Shown: positions 1 through 7,025 of the stretch, piece by piece
How the letters are laid out: each line of letters opens with the position of its first letter
Numbering within the stretch: the stretch's first letter is position 1
Assembly: GCA_018241895.1 (NCBI GenBank)
Contig: JAFECX010000009.1
Location: 1-32,400, forward strand
DNA: 32,400 bases
Source: Pseudomonadota bacterium
Lineage (GTDB): Bacteria > Pseudomonadota > Gammaproteobacteria > Burkholderiales > Burkholderiaceae_C
Direction: 5' to 3'
The notes under the pieces: generated by a model
The model's database searches: none
Told to the model about the DNA's origin: nothing
What the model saw: the letters and a program-made list of their open reading frames with translations, nothing else
Program-made: the position numbers and the translations under genes

Positions 1-1313
1 AACAGGTGCTCGAGCGCTTCGGCATAGGCGCAGAACGCAGGGAACTGGCGGTCGCCGAAGCCCAGCACCGTGACCTGCGCCGTGCCGCCGGGCTGGTGCG
101 CGATGCGCCGGGCGGCGCGCACGGCATGCGCCGGCGGCTGTCCGTCGCCGTAGGTGGCTGCCAACACGAACACCTGCCGCGCCGCGGCGCCGACCTGGAA
201 ATGCTCGACGCCGCCGGTGTGCACGCGGTGCCCGTTGCGCACGAAGGCGGCGTGCAGCGCCTGCGCGAAGCCCCAGGTGCTGCCGTTCTCGCTGGCGACG
301 TAGATCAAGACGTCGGACTGCGCCGGCGCGCTGTTGTCGGCGATCTTCGGCGTGCGGCGCCGTGCCTGCCACCACAGCATCAGCCCGGTGGCCCAGAACA
401 GCGGTATGCAGGCCGCCGTGGCGCCGAGCACGACGGCCCAGAGCCACGCGCCCTCGCCGGTGTGCAGCAGCAGGGCCCAGTCGTGCAGGCGTTGCGTGGC
501 CGACGCCGGCTGCCAGGCCAGCGTCTGGCCGCTGCGCCGGTCGATCCAGCCGCGGCCGCGCGAAGTCGTCACGCTCCAGGTGTCGGCCGGGTCGGCACGG
601 TCGGGAAAGTTCAGCTTGCGCAACTCGGCCGAGCGCAGGTCCTGCAGCAGCAGCAGGCGCCCGGCCGGCAGGTCGGGCGCGGCGCCGGCCACGGAAACCA
701 CGTCCGGGTCGAACTCGGCATCCGAGGAGACGAGCCCGAAGGTGGCCGCACTCATGTACAGCGCCGTGAGCGAGGTGAGCAGCAGCACCGCGACCACCGC
801 GCGGCCGCTCGCGACGTGCAGCCGCTGCACGAGCGAGCCGCGCGCCCGCGCGCCCAGCCGGCGCCAGCCGCCCATGCGGCGCACCAGCAGCACCAGGCCG
901 CTGGCCGAGAGCACGAGCATCGCCAGCGCGACGCCGGCCGCCGCGATGCGCCCGGCGTCGCCCAGCAGGAACGAGCGATGCAGATTCTTGACCCAGCGCG
1001 AGAGGGCCGAGGGCCGGTACTCGCCCAGCACGTGGCCGTCGGCCGGGTCGACCCGGACCGCCCGTGCCTGGTCGGCGTCGAAGGAGAACACGACGATGTC
1101 GCCCGAGGGCAGGCGCCGGATCTCCTCGACGCCGGGGATCGTCGCCGACACGCGTGCGGCGAGCGTGGACACCGCCATGTCGGCCGGTGCCGGCGTCGAA
1201 TTCCACGCGTCGCGCACCGGATCCAGCGCCAGCAGCACGCCGCTGAGGCCGAGCACGAGGGCGACGGCCCCCGCGAGCAGCCCGAGCCAGCGATGGATCG
1301 ACCTCCAGGACAT
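1..1313 (-). CDS. PepSY transmembrane / flavodoxin reductase (3' end outside window)
   Basis: This is an inner-membrane flavoprotein predicted to move electrons across or along the membrane, probably for iron or haem-related reduction. About 437 residues are visible. The N-terminus (MSWRSIHRWLGLLAG) begins the first membrane helix of a PepSY-associated transmembrane domain. Further hydrophobic segments lie near residues 125-145, 160-185 and 290-315. A flavodoxin domain then starts at YVASENGSTWGFA (FMN phosphate loop) and continues through ATYGDGQPP and FGDRQFPAFCAYA. In this family FAD- and NAD(P)H-binding domains usually follow; they would lie left of position 1. The start is supported by AAGGAGG five bases upstream of the ATG. 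It is the last visible gene of the leftward PepSY/b561 cluster. Family membership is clear; the electron acceptor is inferred only. Confidence 0.85.
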   Translation of the reverse strand, partial: MSWRSIHRWLGLLAGAVALVLGLSGVLLALDPVRDAWNSTPAPADMAVSTLAARVSATIPGVEEIRRLPSGDIVVFSFDADQARAVRVDPADGHVLGEYRPSALSRWVKNLHRSFLLGDAGRIAAAGVALAMLVLSASGLVLLVRRMGGWRRLGARARGSLVQRLHVASGRAVVAVLLLTSLTALYMSAATFGLVSSDAEFDPDVVSVAGAAPDLPAGRLLLLQDLRSAELRKLNFPDRADPADTWSVTTSRGRGWIDRRSGQTLAWQPASATQRLHDWALLLHTGEGAWLWAVVLGATAACIPLFWATGLMLWWQARRRTPKIADNSAPAQSDVLIYVASENGSTWGFAQALHAAFVRNGHRVHTGGVEHFQVGAAARQVFVLAATYGDGQPPAHAVRAARRIAHQPGGTAQVTVLGFGDRQFPAFCAYAEALEHL

Positions 1314-1331
1314 CACCTCCTCCTTGTGCTC

Positions 1332-1389
1332 AGGACCTTTGAATGAACCGGGCGCGCCGAGCCGGCGTGGGTGCGTCGTTCACGGGTTC
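1332..1389. repeat. Short copy of a palindromic intergenic repeat
   Basis: This 58-bp stretch fills the gap between the DUF2271 gene and the flavodoxin gene. Its left 27 bases match the left end of the larger element at 10292-10444 at about 23 positions (AGGACCTTTGAATGAACC against AGAACCTGTGAATGACCC). Its right part (GCGCGCCGAGCCGGCGTG, then GTTCACGGGTTC) matches the right arm of that element. The two ends are roughly inverted. It reads as the same repeat with about 95 bp of interior missing. It ends exactly at the DUF2271 stop codon. Confidence 0.65.
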
Positions 1390-1866
1390 TCACTGGATCT
1401 GGTAGCTGAACGACTGCACGTAGCTCTTGCCCGCCTGCGGCTTGCCGGCGCCGGCCCGGGTGAGCGGCACGCGGATTTCGCCCGGGCTGTCGCGCATGTC
1501 CTCGACCGCAGCGTCGATGCGGATCTCGTAGCCGGCGTCGATGAGCGCGTCGGCCAGGTCGGCGCTGACCTTGAGCGTGCGACCCTGGCCGACGCTGGCG
1601 CCGGTCACGCCGTCCAGGCGTCTGGCGTCGCCGGCCGACAGCCGGCTCCAGTCGGCCAGGTTCTTGTAGTACTTGGCCTTGCCGCCGGCGACCCACAGGG
1701 TGCCGACGTAGGCGCCCTTGGCGTCGGTGAGGTAGACAGCCAGGTAGGCGCCGTCGCCGCCGTAGTTCTTTAGCGTCGTCGTGAGCGTCACCGGGCGGCT
1801 CTGAGCGAGCGCCGGCAGCGCCAGCGCCGACGCGGCGAGCACGGTGGTCATCAGGGGCTTGGACAT
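1390..1866 (-). CDS. DUF2271-type periplasmic protein
   Basis: This is a 158-residue secreted protein of the DUF2271 type. A signal peptide is visible (MSKPLMTTVLAASALALPALAQ), followed by one domain with the features LKNYGGDGAYLAVYLTD, VGTLWVAGGKAKYYKNL, GVTGASVGQGRTL and GYEIRIDAAVEDMRD. Such proteins are commonly encoded beside PepSY transmembrane proteins, as here, but their biochemical role is not established. An AGGAG seven bases upstream supports the ATG. The gene follows the PepSY gene by 29 bp and precedes the flavodoxin gene by 76 bp, so co-transcription is likely. Family assignment is from remembered family features and was not searched. Confidence 0.75.
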   Translation of the reverse strand: MSKPLMTTVLAASALALPALAQSRPVTLTTTLKNYGGDGAYLAVYLTDAKGAYVGTLWVAGGKAKYYKNLADWSRLSAGDARRLDGVTGASVGQGRTLKVSADLADALIDAGYEIRIDAAVEDMRDSPGEIRVPLTRAGAGKPQAGKSYVQSFSYQIQ

Positions 1867-1895
1867 GGGGTTTCTCCTGTTCTTCGTTCAGGTTC

Positions 1896-2324
1896 TCAGT
1901 CGATCTGCGCGCGCGGCGCGGTGCCGGGCGTGAAGAGCGGGCCGGCGGCCGATGCCGCGCCGGCGGGCTGCGCGTTGCGCGCCGGGCCGCGGTCGTCACG
2001 CGCGCGCGAGCGATCGCGGTCCCGATCCCGCTCGCGGCCCTTCATCCTGACGACCTGCAGCGTCTGCGGATCGAGCTTGGCCTTGAATTCACGGCCCTGC
2101 GCATCCCTGCCGCGGATCTCGTAGCAACCGTCGTCGATCTTGAGGCGCTGTACCTGCCAGCCCTTGCCCGCCGCCATCTGCATGACGGCGTCGCGCGAGC
2201 GCCAGCGCTCGACGGGCACGTCGCAGTCGTCGCCGGACAGCGCGGGGGCGGCGGCCAGCGCGGCGCCGGCGCCGGCGGCGAGCGCCAGCAGGGTGCGGCG
2301 CAGCTTGCGGTTCGTGGGCTTCAT
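1896..2324 (-). CDS. PepSY-domain secreted protein with charged tail
   Basis: This is a 142-residue exported protein with one PepSY domain. The signal peptide runs to about residue 29 (TLLALAAGAGAALAAAPALS). The PepSY core follows (ERWRSRDAVMQMAAGKGW, LKIDDGCYEIRGRDAQGR, KLDPQTLQVV) and carries two cysteines, C34 and C67. The last 45 residues are a low-complexity tail with alternating Arg and Asp (RERDRDRDRSRARDDR) and then Ala/Pro/Gly. The ATG overlaps the stop of the upstream cytochrome gene as ATGA, so translation is probably coupled. PepSY domains are generally seen as ligand-binding or inhibitory modules outside the membrane; the partner here may be the adjacent cytochrome or sensor. The function is inferred. 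Confidence 0.8.
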   Translation of the reverse strand: MKPTNRKLRRTLLALAAGAGAALAAAPALSGDDCDVPVERWRSRDAVMQMAAGKGWQVQRLKIDDGCYEIRGRDAQGREFKAKLDPQTLQVVRMKGRERDRDRDRSRARDDRGPARNAQPAGAASAAGPLFTPGTAPRAQID

Positions 2325-2947
2325 GAGCGGTCTCCTTTCCATTCGAGCCCGTGCTCGTGCTGCGTTGCGATGCCGAGCAGCGGCCTGGGGTGGGCCGCCG
2401 GCCACATGTGATGCAGCGTGTCGTCGCGTGACACGTAGTGATGCCACAGCGCCGCCGCGGCGTGCAGGCCGATCAGCGCGTAGCCGAGGTTGCCGATGAC
2501 TTCGTGGATCGCCTCGAGCGTCTTGGCCGTGCCGCGGTCGGGCGCCATCAGGGCCGGCAGCTCGAGCCCGAACAGCGGGATCGGCTTGCCCTTGGCGCTG
2601 AGCAGCATCCAGCCCAGCAGCGGCATGACGAGCAAGAAGGCGTACAGCGTCCAGTGCATCGCCTCGGCCAGCCGGTGCTGCCAGGCCGGCGGCGGCGGCG
2701 TGATCGCCGGCGTCGGGTAGATCGCGCGCAGCGCCAGGCGCACGAAGACCAGGCCGAACACGGCCAGGCCCAGCATGCCGTGCCAGGTCTTCATCAGCTC
2801 GCGCGCGCCGCTGCCCTTGGGATAGATGCCGCGCAGTTCGATCAGCGCGTAGACGGCGACCAGCAGCGCGAGCGTCAGCCAGTGCGCGCCGATCGACAGC
2901 GGGTGATAGGTCGTTACCGGGGTCGGGGGTGCCGATCGGTTGCTCAT
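2321..2947 (-). CDS. Cytochrome b561-type membrane protein
   Basis: This is a 208-residue inner-membrane dihaem cytochrome b of the b561 type, expected to pass electrons between the quinone pool and a periplasmic partner. It opens with the family hallmark YHPLSIGAHWL and has four hydrophobic helices near residues 20-38, 54-76, 98-117 and 150-170. Candidate haem-ligand histidines are H15, H22, H56, H98, H148, H162 and H169. The start was placed at MSNRSAPP because AGAGGAG lies just upstream; two earlier in-frame ATGs lack a ribosome site. It is the first gene of the leftward operon and is divergent from the PepSY/two-component operon, sharing the control region at 3013-3056. The physiological acceptor is unknown. 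Confidence 0.88.
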   Translation of the reverse strand: MSNRSAPPTPVTTYHPLSIGAHWLTLALLVAVYALIELRGIYPKGSGARELMKTWHGMLGLAVFGLVFVRLALRAIYPTPAITPPPPAWQHRLAEAMHWTLYAFLLVMPLLGWMLLSAKGKPIPLFGLELPALMAPDRGTAKTLEAIHEVIGNLGYALIGLHAAAALWHHYVSRDDTLHHMWPAAHPRPLLGIATQHEHGLEWKGDRS

Positions 2948-3012
2948 GGCTCTCCTCTGAGGCTTCATGGGGCCGGCCAGGTGCCGGGGTGCAGGCATTG
3001 TCCAGACCGCAC

Positions 3013-3056
3013 CCTGAACGCAGGCTGAAGGGCGCGTTCATCGGCGGTTCATCGCG
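3013..3056 (+). promoter_or_regulatory. Candidate response-regulator operator, copy 1
   Basis: This 44-bp element sits between the divergent b561 and PepSY/regulator operons. It contains TGAA at element positions 3 and 14 and GTTCA at positions 24 and 35. Each pair is therefore a direct repeat with an 11-bp period, and the two pairs are inverted relative to each other. It matches the element at 5931-5974 (read on the other strand) at 35 of 44 positions with identical spacing. Direct repeats at about one helical turn are typical of OmpR-family binding sites, and such a regulator is encoded at 3408. Binding is inferred. Confidence 0.65.
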
Positions 3057-3065
3057 CCGCGGCTA

Positions 3066-3071
3066 TATATT
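3066..3071 (+). promoter_or_regulatory. Possible -10 element of the PepSY/two-component operon
   Basis: TATATT stands out as the only AT-rich hexamer in this very GC-rich region. It lies nine bases downstream of the candidate operator and about 30 bases before the preferred start at 3100. No good -35 hexamer is visible, which fits a promoter dependent on an activator bound at 3013-3056. A transcript starting near 3078 would exclude the alternative ATG at 3076. Confidence 0.4.
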
Positions 3072-3099
3072 GACCATGGCTTGCGAGCGCTTGCGCACC

Positions 3100-3408
3100 A
3101 TGCGTCACCTCCTGTTGTCGGGCCTCATCGCTGCCGCGCTGACCGCGGCCGGACCGCTGCAGGCCGGCGAGCGCGGTCACGACGCGGCGCGCCGGGCGCT
3201 GGAGGAGGGCAAGGTGCTGCCCCTGCGCACCGTGCTCGACAAGGTCGAGCGCGAATACCGGGGCCAGGCGATCAGGATCGAGTTCGAGCACGAGGGCGGC
3301 CGCTTCGTCTACGAGATCCGACTGCTGCAGCCCGACGGCCACATGCTCAAGCTGGAAGTCGACGCCGTGAACGGCAACGTGCTCGCCGTCAAGCGCAGGC
3401 AGCACTGA
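3100..3408 (+). CDS. Small secreted PepSY-domain protein
   Basis: This is a 102-residue exported protein of one PepSY domain. The signal peptide is MRHLLLSGLIAAALTAAGPLQAG. The mature part contains LEEGKVLPLRTVLDKVE, IRIEFEHEGGRFVYEIRLL and KLEVDAVNGNVLAVKRR, the usual PepSY strand-turn pattern. It is the first gene of an operon with the response regulator and kinase; its TGA overlaps the regulator ATG by one base. A small periplasmic PepSY protein coded with a sensor kinase suggests a ligand-sensing or sensor-modulating role, which is inference. An alternative ATG at 3076 would add eight residues; 3100 is preferred because of the signal peptide and the likely promoter at 3066. Neither start has a strong ribosome site. 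Confidence 0.8.
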   Translation: MRHLLLSGLIAAALTAAGPLQAGERGHDAARRALEEGKVLPLRTVLDKVEREYRGQAIRIEFEHEGGRFVYEIRLLQPDGHMLKLEVDAVNGNVLAVKRRQH

Positions 3409-4079
3409 TGCGCATCCTGGTGGTCGAGGACGAGCCGACGCTGCGCGCGCAACTGCTGCAGGCCATCGGTGCGGCCGGCCACACGGTGGAAAGCGCAGGC
3501 GACGGCGTGAACGCGCACTACCTGGGCGAGGTCGAGAGCTTCGACGCCGTCGTGCTCGACCTCGGCCTGCCCGAGCTCGACGGCCTGTCGGTGCTGCGCC
3601 GCTGGCGTGCGGCGGGGCGCAACATGCCGGTGCTCGTCCTCACGGCGCGCGGCGCCTGGCACGAGAAGGTCGCCGGCATCGACGCCGGCGCCGACGACTA
3701 CCTGGCCAAGCCCTTCCACATGGAGGAGCTGCTGGCGCGGCTGCGCGCGCTGCTGCGGCGCGCGGCCGACCACGGCAGCGCCGAGTGGCGCTGCGGCCCG
3801 ATCCTGCTCGACACGCGCCAGGCGCGCGTGCTCGTCGACGGCCAGCCGCTCGCGCTCACGAGCCACGAATTCAAGCTGCTTTCGATGCTGATGCAGCGCA
3901 AGGGCGAGGTGCTCTCGCGCACCGAACTCGCCGAGCATCTGTACCCGCAGGACAGCGACCGCGACTCCAACACCATCGAGGTCTTCGTCGGCCGCCTGCG
4001 CAAGAAGCTGCCGCCGGGCACCATCGAGACGGTGCGCGGACTGGGCTACCGGCTGGTCGACGACAGCGCAGCGGCATGA
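3408..4079 (+). CDS. OmpR-family response regulator
   Basis: This is a 223-residue DNA-binding response regulator. The receiver domain has the acidic pocket (VVEDE), phosphoacceptor D51 in VLDLGLPELDG, T79 and K101 in LAKPF. The C-terminal winged helix contains LTSHEFKLLSMLM, SRTELAEHLY, TIEVFVGRLRKKL and VRGLGYRL. It resembles the QseB/PmrA/TctD branch of the family. It overlaps the PepSY stop by one base and the kinase start by four bases (ATGA). Its likely targets are the paired 44-bp elements at 3013-3056 and 5931-5974, which would give autoregulation plus control of the divergent redox operon. The family is certain; the targets are inferred. Confidence 0.93.
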   Translation: MRILVVEDEPTLRAQLLQAIGAAGHTVESAGDGVNAHYLGEVESFDAVVLDLGLPELDGLSVLRRWRAAGRNMPVLVLTARGAWHEKVAGIDAGADDYLAKPFHMEELLARLRALLRRAADHGSAEWRCGPILLDTRQARVLVDGQPLALTSHEFKLLSMLMQRKGEVLSRTELAEHLYPQDSDRDSNTIEVFVGRLRKKLPPGTIETVRGLGYRLVDDSAAA

Positions 4080-5455
4080 ACGCCGCGGCGCGCTCCGGCT
4101 CGCTGCGCCTGCGCCTGCTGGCCGGTACGCTGGCGTGGATGCTGCTCACGATAGCCGTCGCCGCCTGGGGCCTGCGCAGCCTGTTCGCCGAGCACGTGAC
4201 GCAGCAACTTCAGGGGCAGCTCGTGACGCAGCTCGACCAGCTCAGCGCCGCGGTCGGCGTGGCGGGCGACGGCGCGGTGGAGGTGGCCCCGATGGCCGGT
4301 GATCCGCGCCTGGCGCGGCCGCTGTCGGGCCTGTACTGGCAGGTGGACCGGCTGGGCGCCAGGCCGCTCGTCGCCGCGGCGCGCTCGCGCTCGCTTTGGG
4401 ACCAGGCGCTGCAACTGCCGGCTGTATCCGGCGCGCTGCCGGCCACGGGCTACCGCGTGCTGCGCTGGCACGACGGGCAGGGGCATGCGCTCTTGGCGGT
4501 GGCGCGCACGCTGCAGCTGCCCGAGGACGATGCGCCGCCGCTGCGCCTGGCCGTCGTCGCCGACGAGGCGCTGATCGAAGAGCCCATCGAGCGCTTCACG
4601 AAGCTGCTGTGGCTGGCGCTGGGCGCGCTGGCGCTCGGCCTGGCCGGCGCGGTGGCGGTGCAGCTGCAGCTCGCGATGCGCCCGCTGAAGCTGCTGCGCC
4701 AGCGCCTGGGCGCCGTGCGCCGCGGCGAGGCCACGCAGCTCGCGGGGCGCTTTCCGGCCGAGCTGCAACCGCTGGTCGACGAGTTCAACCACGTGCTCGG
4801 CGCCAACGCCGAGATGGTGCAGCGCGCGCGCACGCAGGCGGGCAACCTGGCGCACGCGGTGCACACGCCGCTCACGATCCTCGCCAATGCGGCCGAAGGC
4901 GAGAGCGGCACCCTGGCGCAGCTGGTGCGCGAGCAGACGGCGGCGGCACGCCGGCAGGTCGACTACCACCTGGCGCGCGCCCGTGCGGCGGCGGCGGTGC
5001 GCGCCACGGGCCTGCGCACGCCGGTGCTGCCGGCGCTGCAGGCGCTGCTGCGCACGATGCAGCGGCTGCACGCCTCGCGCGCCCTCGCGTTCGAACTCGC
5101 GCCGGCCGCGGTGCCGGGCGCCTTTCGCGGCGAGGAGCAGGATCTGTACGAGCTGCTCGGCAACCTGATCGACAACGCCGGCAAGTGGGCGCGCTCGCGC
5201 GTCGCGGTCGACGTGCAGCGTGAGGGCAGCGAGTGCCTGTGCATCACGGTCGACGACGACGGCCCCGGCATCGCAGCCGACGAGCGCGAGCGCATGTTCG
5301 GCCGCGGCGTGCAGCTCGACGAGCAGCGCCCCGGCTCCGGCCTGGGCCTGGACATCGTGCGCGAGCTGGTCCGGGCCTACGGCGGCGGCATCGAGGCGCA
5401 GTCCTCGCCGCTCGGGGGCTTGCGCATGCGCCTCACGCTGCCGGCGGCGCCGTGA
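4076..5455 (+). CDS. Sensor histidine kinase partner of the 3408 regulator
   Basis: This is a 459-residue inner-membrane sensor kinase. One membrane helix lies near residues 12-35 and a second near 177-199. They enclose a periplasmic sensor domain of about 140 residues that is unlike common named sensors. The dimerisation box is NLAHAVHTPLTIL, with H260 as the likely phosphoacceptor. The acidic residue that usually follows that His is Ala, as in some PhoQ/TctE-like kinases. The ATPase has an N box (NLIDNAGKWA), VDDDGPGI and GSGLGLDIV. Coupling to the regulator through an ATGA overlap and co-transcription with a secreted PepSY protein suggest that it senses an envelope or metal/redox signal. 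The ligand is unknown. Confidence 0.92.
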   Translation: MNAAARSGSLRLRLLAGTLAWMLLTIAVAAWGLRSLFAEHVTQQLQGQLVTQLDQLSAAVGVAGDGAVEVAPMAGDPRLARPLSGLYWQVDRLGARPLVAAARSRSLWDQALQLPAVSGALPATGYRVLRWHDGQGHALLAVARTLQLPEDDAPPLRLAVVADEALIEEPIERFTKLLWLALGALALGLAGAVAVQLQLAMRPLKLLRQRLGAVRRGEATQLAGRFPAELQPLVDEFNHVLGANAEMVQRARTQAGNLAHAVHTPLTILANAAEGESGTLAQLVREQTAAARRQVDYHLARARAAAAVRATGLRTPVLPALQALLRTMQRLHASRALAFELAPAAVPGAFRGEEQDLYELLGNLIDNAGKWARSRVAVDVQREGSECLCITVDDDGPGIAADERERMFGRGVQLDEQRPGSGLGLDIVRELVRAYGGGIEAQSSPLGGLRMRLTLPAAP

Positions 5456-5567
5456 CGAGCCGTCGCCGCGCCCGGCCCCGCAACGACGCCGGGCGCTTGC
5501 CGCAGGCCCCGCGCCCACCGGATCCCGGCCTGCGCCAGGCCCCCTGCCGCCGGACGCGCGCATGCGC

Positions 5568-5876
5568 TCAAGCCTGTGCCCCGGCCACCCAGCGCAGGCC
5601 CTCGCCCAGGCTGAGGTAGTAGTCCCCGTGCGGGCTGATGACGACGGCCCGGCGTGCCTCGGGGTCCGAGAAGTAGCGCCAGCCCTGAGCGCGGTCCTGC
5701 GGGCCGGCGTTGTTGGGCACGACCTGCATGCCCAGGCCGGCGTCTGCGGCGCTGCGCGCGTCGCTGCTCTGTTGATGGTCGTGACGGCGATCGTGATCGC
5801 GCTCGCCGGCGAGCGCGCTGGCGCCGACGGCAGCGGCCAGGAGGGCGATGGCGGCGAGAGGGAAGGTGTTGCGCAT
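5568..5876 (-). CDS. Small secreted protein, unknown function, His/Asp-rich
   Basis: I do not recognise this 102-residue protein. It has a clear signal peptide (MRNTFPLAAIALLAAAVGASALAG), then a short charged stretch rich in His, Asp and Arg (ERDHDRRHDHQQ) that could bind metal. A compact C-terminal part follows, with WRYFSDPEARRAVVISPHG and DYYLSLGEGLRWV. GGAG six bases upstream of the ATG supports the start. The gene converges on the kinase gene with a 112-bp gap. Its upstream region carries the second copy of the 44-bp operator, so it probably belongs to the regulon of the neighbouring two-component system. The family may be known under a name I did not match. Confidence 0.75.
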   Translation of the reverse strand: MRNTFPLAAIALLAAAVGASALAGERDHDRRHDHQQSSDARSAADAGLGMQVVPNNAGPQDRAQGWRYFSDPEARRAVVISPHGDYYLSLGEGLRWVAGAQA

Positions 5877-5930
5877 GAGGGTCTCCGTGGGTTGCAGTCG
5901 CGAGTGACTGTGACTGCAGTCTGCGCCGCA

Positions 5931-5974
5931 GGCGATGAACCGCTGCTGAACGCGAAGTTCATCGCGCGTTCAGG
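5931..5974 (-). promoter_or_regulatory. Candidate response-regulator operator, copy 2
   Basis: Read on the minus strand this element has TGAA at positions 3 and 14 and GTTCA at positions 24 and 35, exactly like 3013-3056, and it is identical to that copy at 35 of 44 positions. It lies 54 bp upstream of the small secreted gene that starts at 5876, in the same orientation relative to that gene as copy 1 has to the PepSY gene. No convincing -10 hexamer is visible downstream. The rest of the 5877-6158 gap shows nothing further except a 7-bp inverted repeat (TGCAGTC/GACTGCA) near 5893-5918. Confidence 0.65.
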
Positions 5975-6158
5975 CGCACCGCCATGCTGCGCAGACCCGA
6001 CGCCATGCCGGCTGCCATTGGCATGCTGCGTCGCTGACCGCCCACTCGCACGGGAAGGGCCTGAACCACACGCGTTGCGCCGGCCGCATGCGCTGGGCGA
6101 CCGTGGTACCCGGGACATCGCCCGGGGCCCCACCGCGCCGCCGGACCCGAGCAGCGCG

Positions 6159-6380
6159 TCAGGCAGCGAGCGCCGCGCGGGCGACGTCGACGGCCCCACG
6201 GCCGGCCCGCCGGGAGGCAGCCGCCTGCTCGTCGAACGTCGTGCGCGCCATCTCGAGACAGCAGCCGCAGGCCGTCCCCACGCGCAGATCGTCCTGCAGA
6301 TCCTCGAAGCTGGAGCAGCCCGACTTCGCCTCGCGCGCGATGTCGCGGTCGCTGATGCGGTGGCACATGCAGATGATCAT
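6159..6380 (-). CDS. bfd: Bacterioferritin-associated ferredoxin
   Basis: This is a 73-residue [2Fe-2S] protein that reduces the bacterioferritin core to release iron. It begins MIICMCHRISDRDIA. Cluster ligands are C4 and C6 (CxC) and C38 and C41 in TACGCC, the BFD pattern. The last 20 residues (RRAGRGAVDVARAALAA) extend past the usual domain and are Ala/Arg-rich. The gene is divergent from bfr, its functional partner, with a 165-bp gap that holds a Fur-like palindrome 12 bases before its start. Iron-repressed expression of bfd is well known in other bacteria. The gene identity is secure. Confidence 0.92.
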   Translation of the reverse strand: MIICMCHRISDRDIAREAKSGCSSFEDLQDDLRVGTACGCCLEMARTTFDEQAAASRRAGRGAVDVARAALAA

Positions 6381-6392
6381 GGCGCGTAGCCT

Positions 6393-6411
6393 AATACGAA
6401 TCGTTCGTATT
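6393..6411. promoter_or_regulatory. Candidate Fur box between bfd and bfr
   Basis: AATACGAATCGTTCGTATT is a perfect 19-bp palindrome (8-bp arms around TCG), AT-rich against a GC-rich background. The central AATCGTT resembles the centre of Fur boxes, which are 19-bp palindromes of this shape. It lies 12 bases upstream of the bfd ATG, where a bound repressor would block transcription. Fur control is inferred from shape, position and the known iron regulation of bfd. Confidence 0.6.
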
Positions 6412-6545
6412 TGCAAAGCATGGCTGCGCCGCAACCCTCTCGTCAGCACAGGTTCTGCCCCGGTCACAATGCCCTGGCACTGCGGCCGGGCCCGGCTGCT
6501 GCCCGCATCCACCGCAACGGCACCCGGTGCCGAGGAGCTGTTCCG

Positions 6546-7025
6546 ATGAAAGGCGATCCGTTGGTCATCGCATACCTCAACGCCCAGCTCAAGCTCGAGC
6601 TCACCGCGATCAACCAGTACTTCCTGCACGCTCGCATGCAGAAGAACTGGGGCTTCGTGCGCATGGGCAAGCACGAGGTCGACGAGTCGATCGAGGAGAT
6701 GAAGCACGCCGACCGCCTGATCGAGCGCGTGCTGCTGCTCGAAGGCCTGCCCAACCTGCAGGACCTGGGCAAGCTGCTGATCGGCGAGGATGCCGTCGAG
6801 ACGCTGCACTGCGACCTCAAGCTCGAACAGGCGTCGCAGGCCCACCTGAAGGAGGCGATCGCCTGTTGCGAGAGCGTGCGCGATTACGTCAGCCGCGACC
6901 TGCTCGAAGACATCCTCGAGGACACCGAGGAGCACATCGACCACCTCGAGACGCAGCTCGAGCTGGTCGCCAAGGTCGGCGCGGCGAACTACCTGCAGTC
7001 GCAGATGGGTGGCGACGCGGGCTGA
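6546..7025 (+). CDS. bfr: Bacterioferritin
   Basis: This is a 159-residue haem-containing ferritin that forms a 24-mer and stores iron as a mineral core. The N-terminus [18 protein letters not shown] and the stretch [17 protein letters not shown] are diagnostic. Ferroxidase residues E18, E51, H54, E94 and H130 are present, and M52 is the expected axial haem ligand. The position aligned with Glu127 of E. coli Bfr is Thr in the local sequence DTEEH, with Glu at 128 and 129. GAGGAG eight bases upstream supports the ATG. It is divergent from bfd, and its last 37 bases overlap the end of mnmA on the other strand. Confidence 0.95.
   Translation: MKGDPLVIAYLNAQLKLELTAINQYFLHARMQKNWGFVRMGKHEVDESIEEMKHADRLIERVLLLEGLPNLQDLGKLLIGEDAVETLHCDLKLEQASQAHLKEAIACCESVRDYVSRDLLEDILEDTEEHIDHLETQLELVAKVGAANYLQSQMGGDAG

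Noticed and set aside
2929..3099. Upstream extension of the small PepSY protein
   Set aside because: The extra N-terminal residues precede the signal peptide, cross the operator and promoter region and have no ribosome site.
5527..5541. Stem-loop GGCCTGCGCCAGGCC between the convergent kinase and small secreted genes as a terminator
   Set aside because: The stem is only six pairs and no T-run follows on either strand; in this GC-rich DNA such stems are common by chance.
5893..5918. Inverted repeat TGCAGTC/GACTGCA as a second operator
   Set aside because: The arms are only 7 bp, there is no second copy in the window and no linked regulator suggests it.
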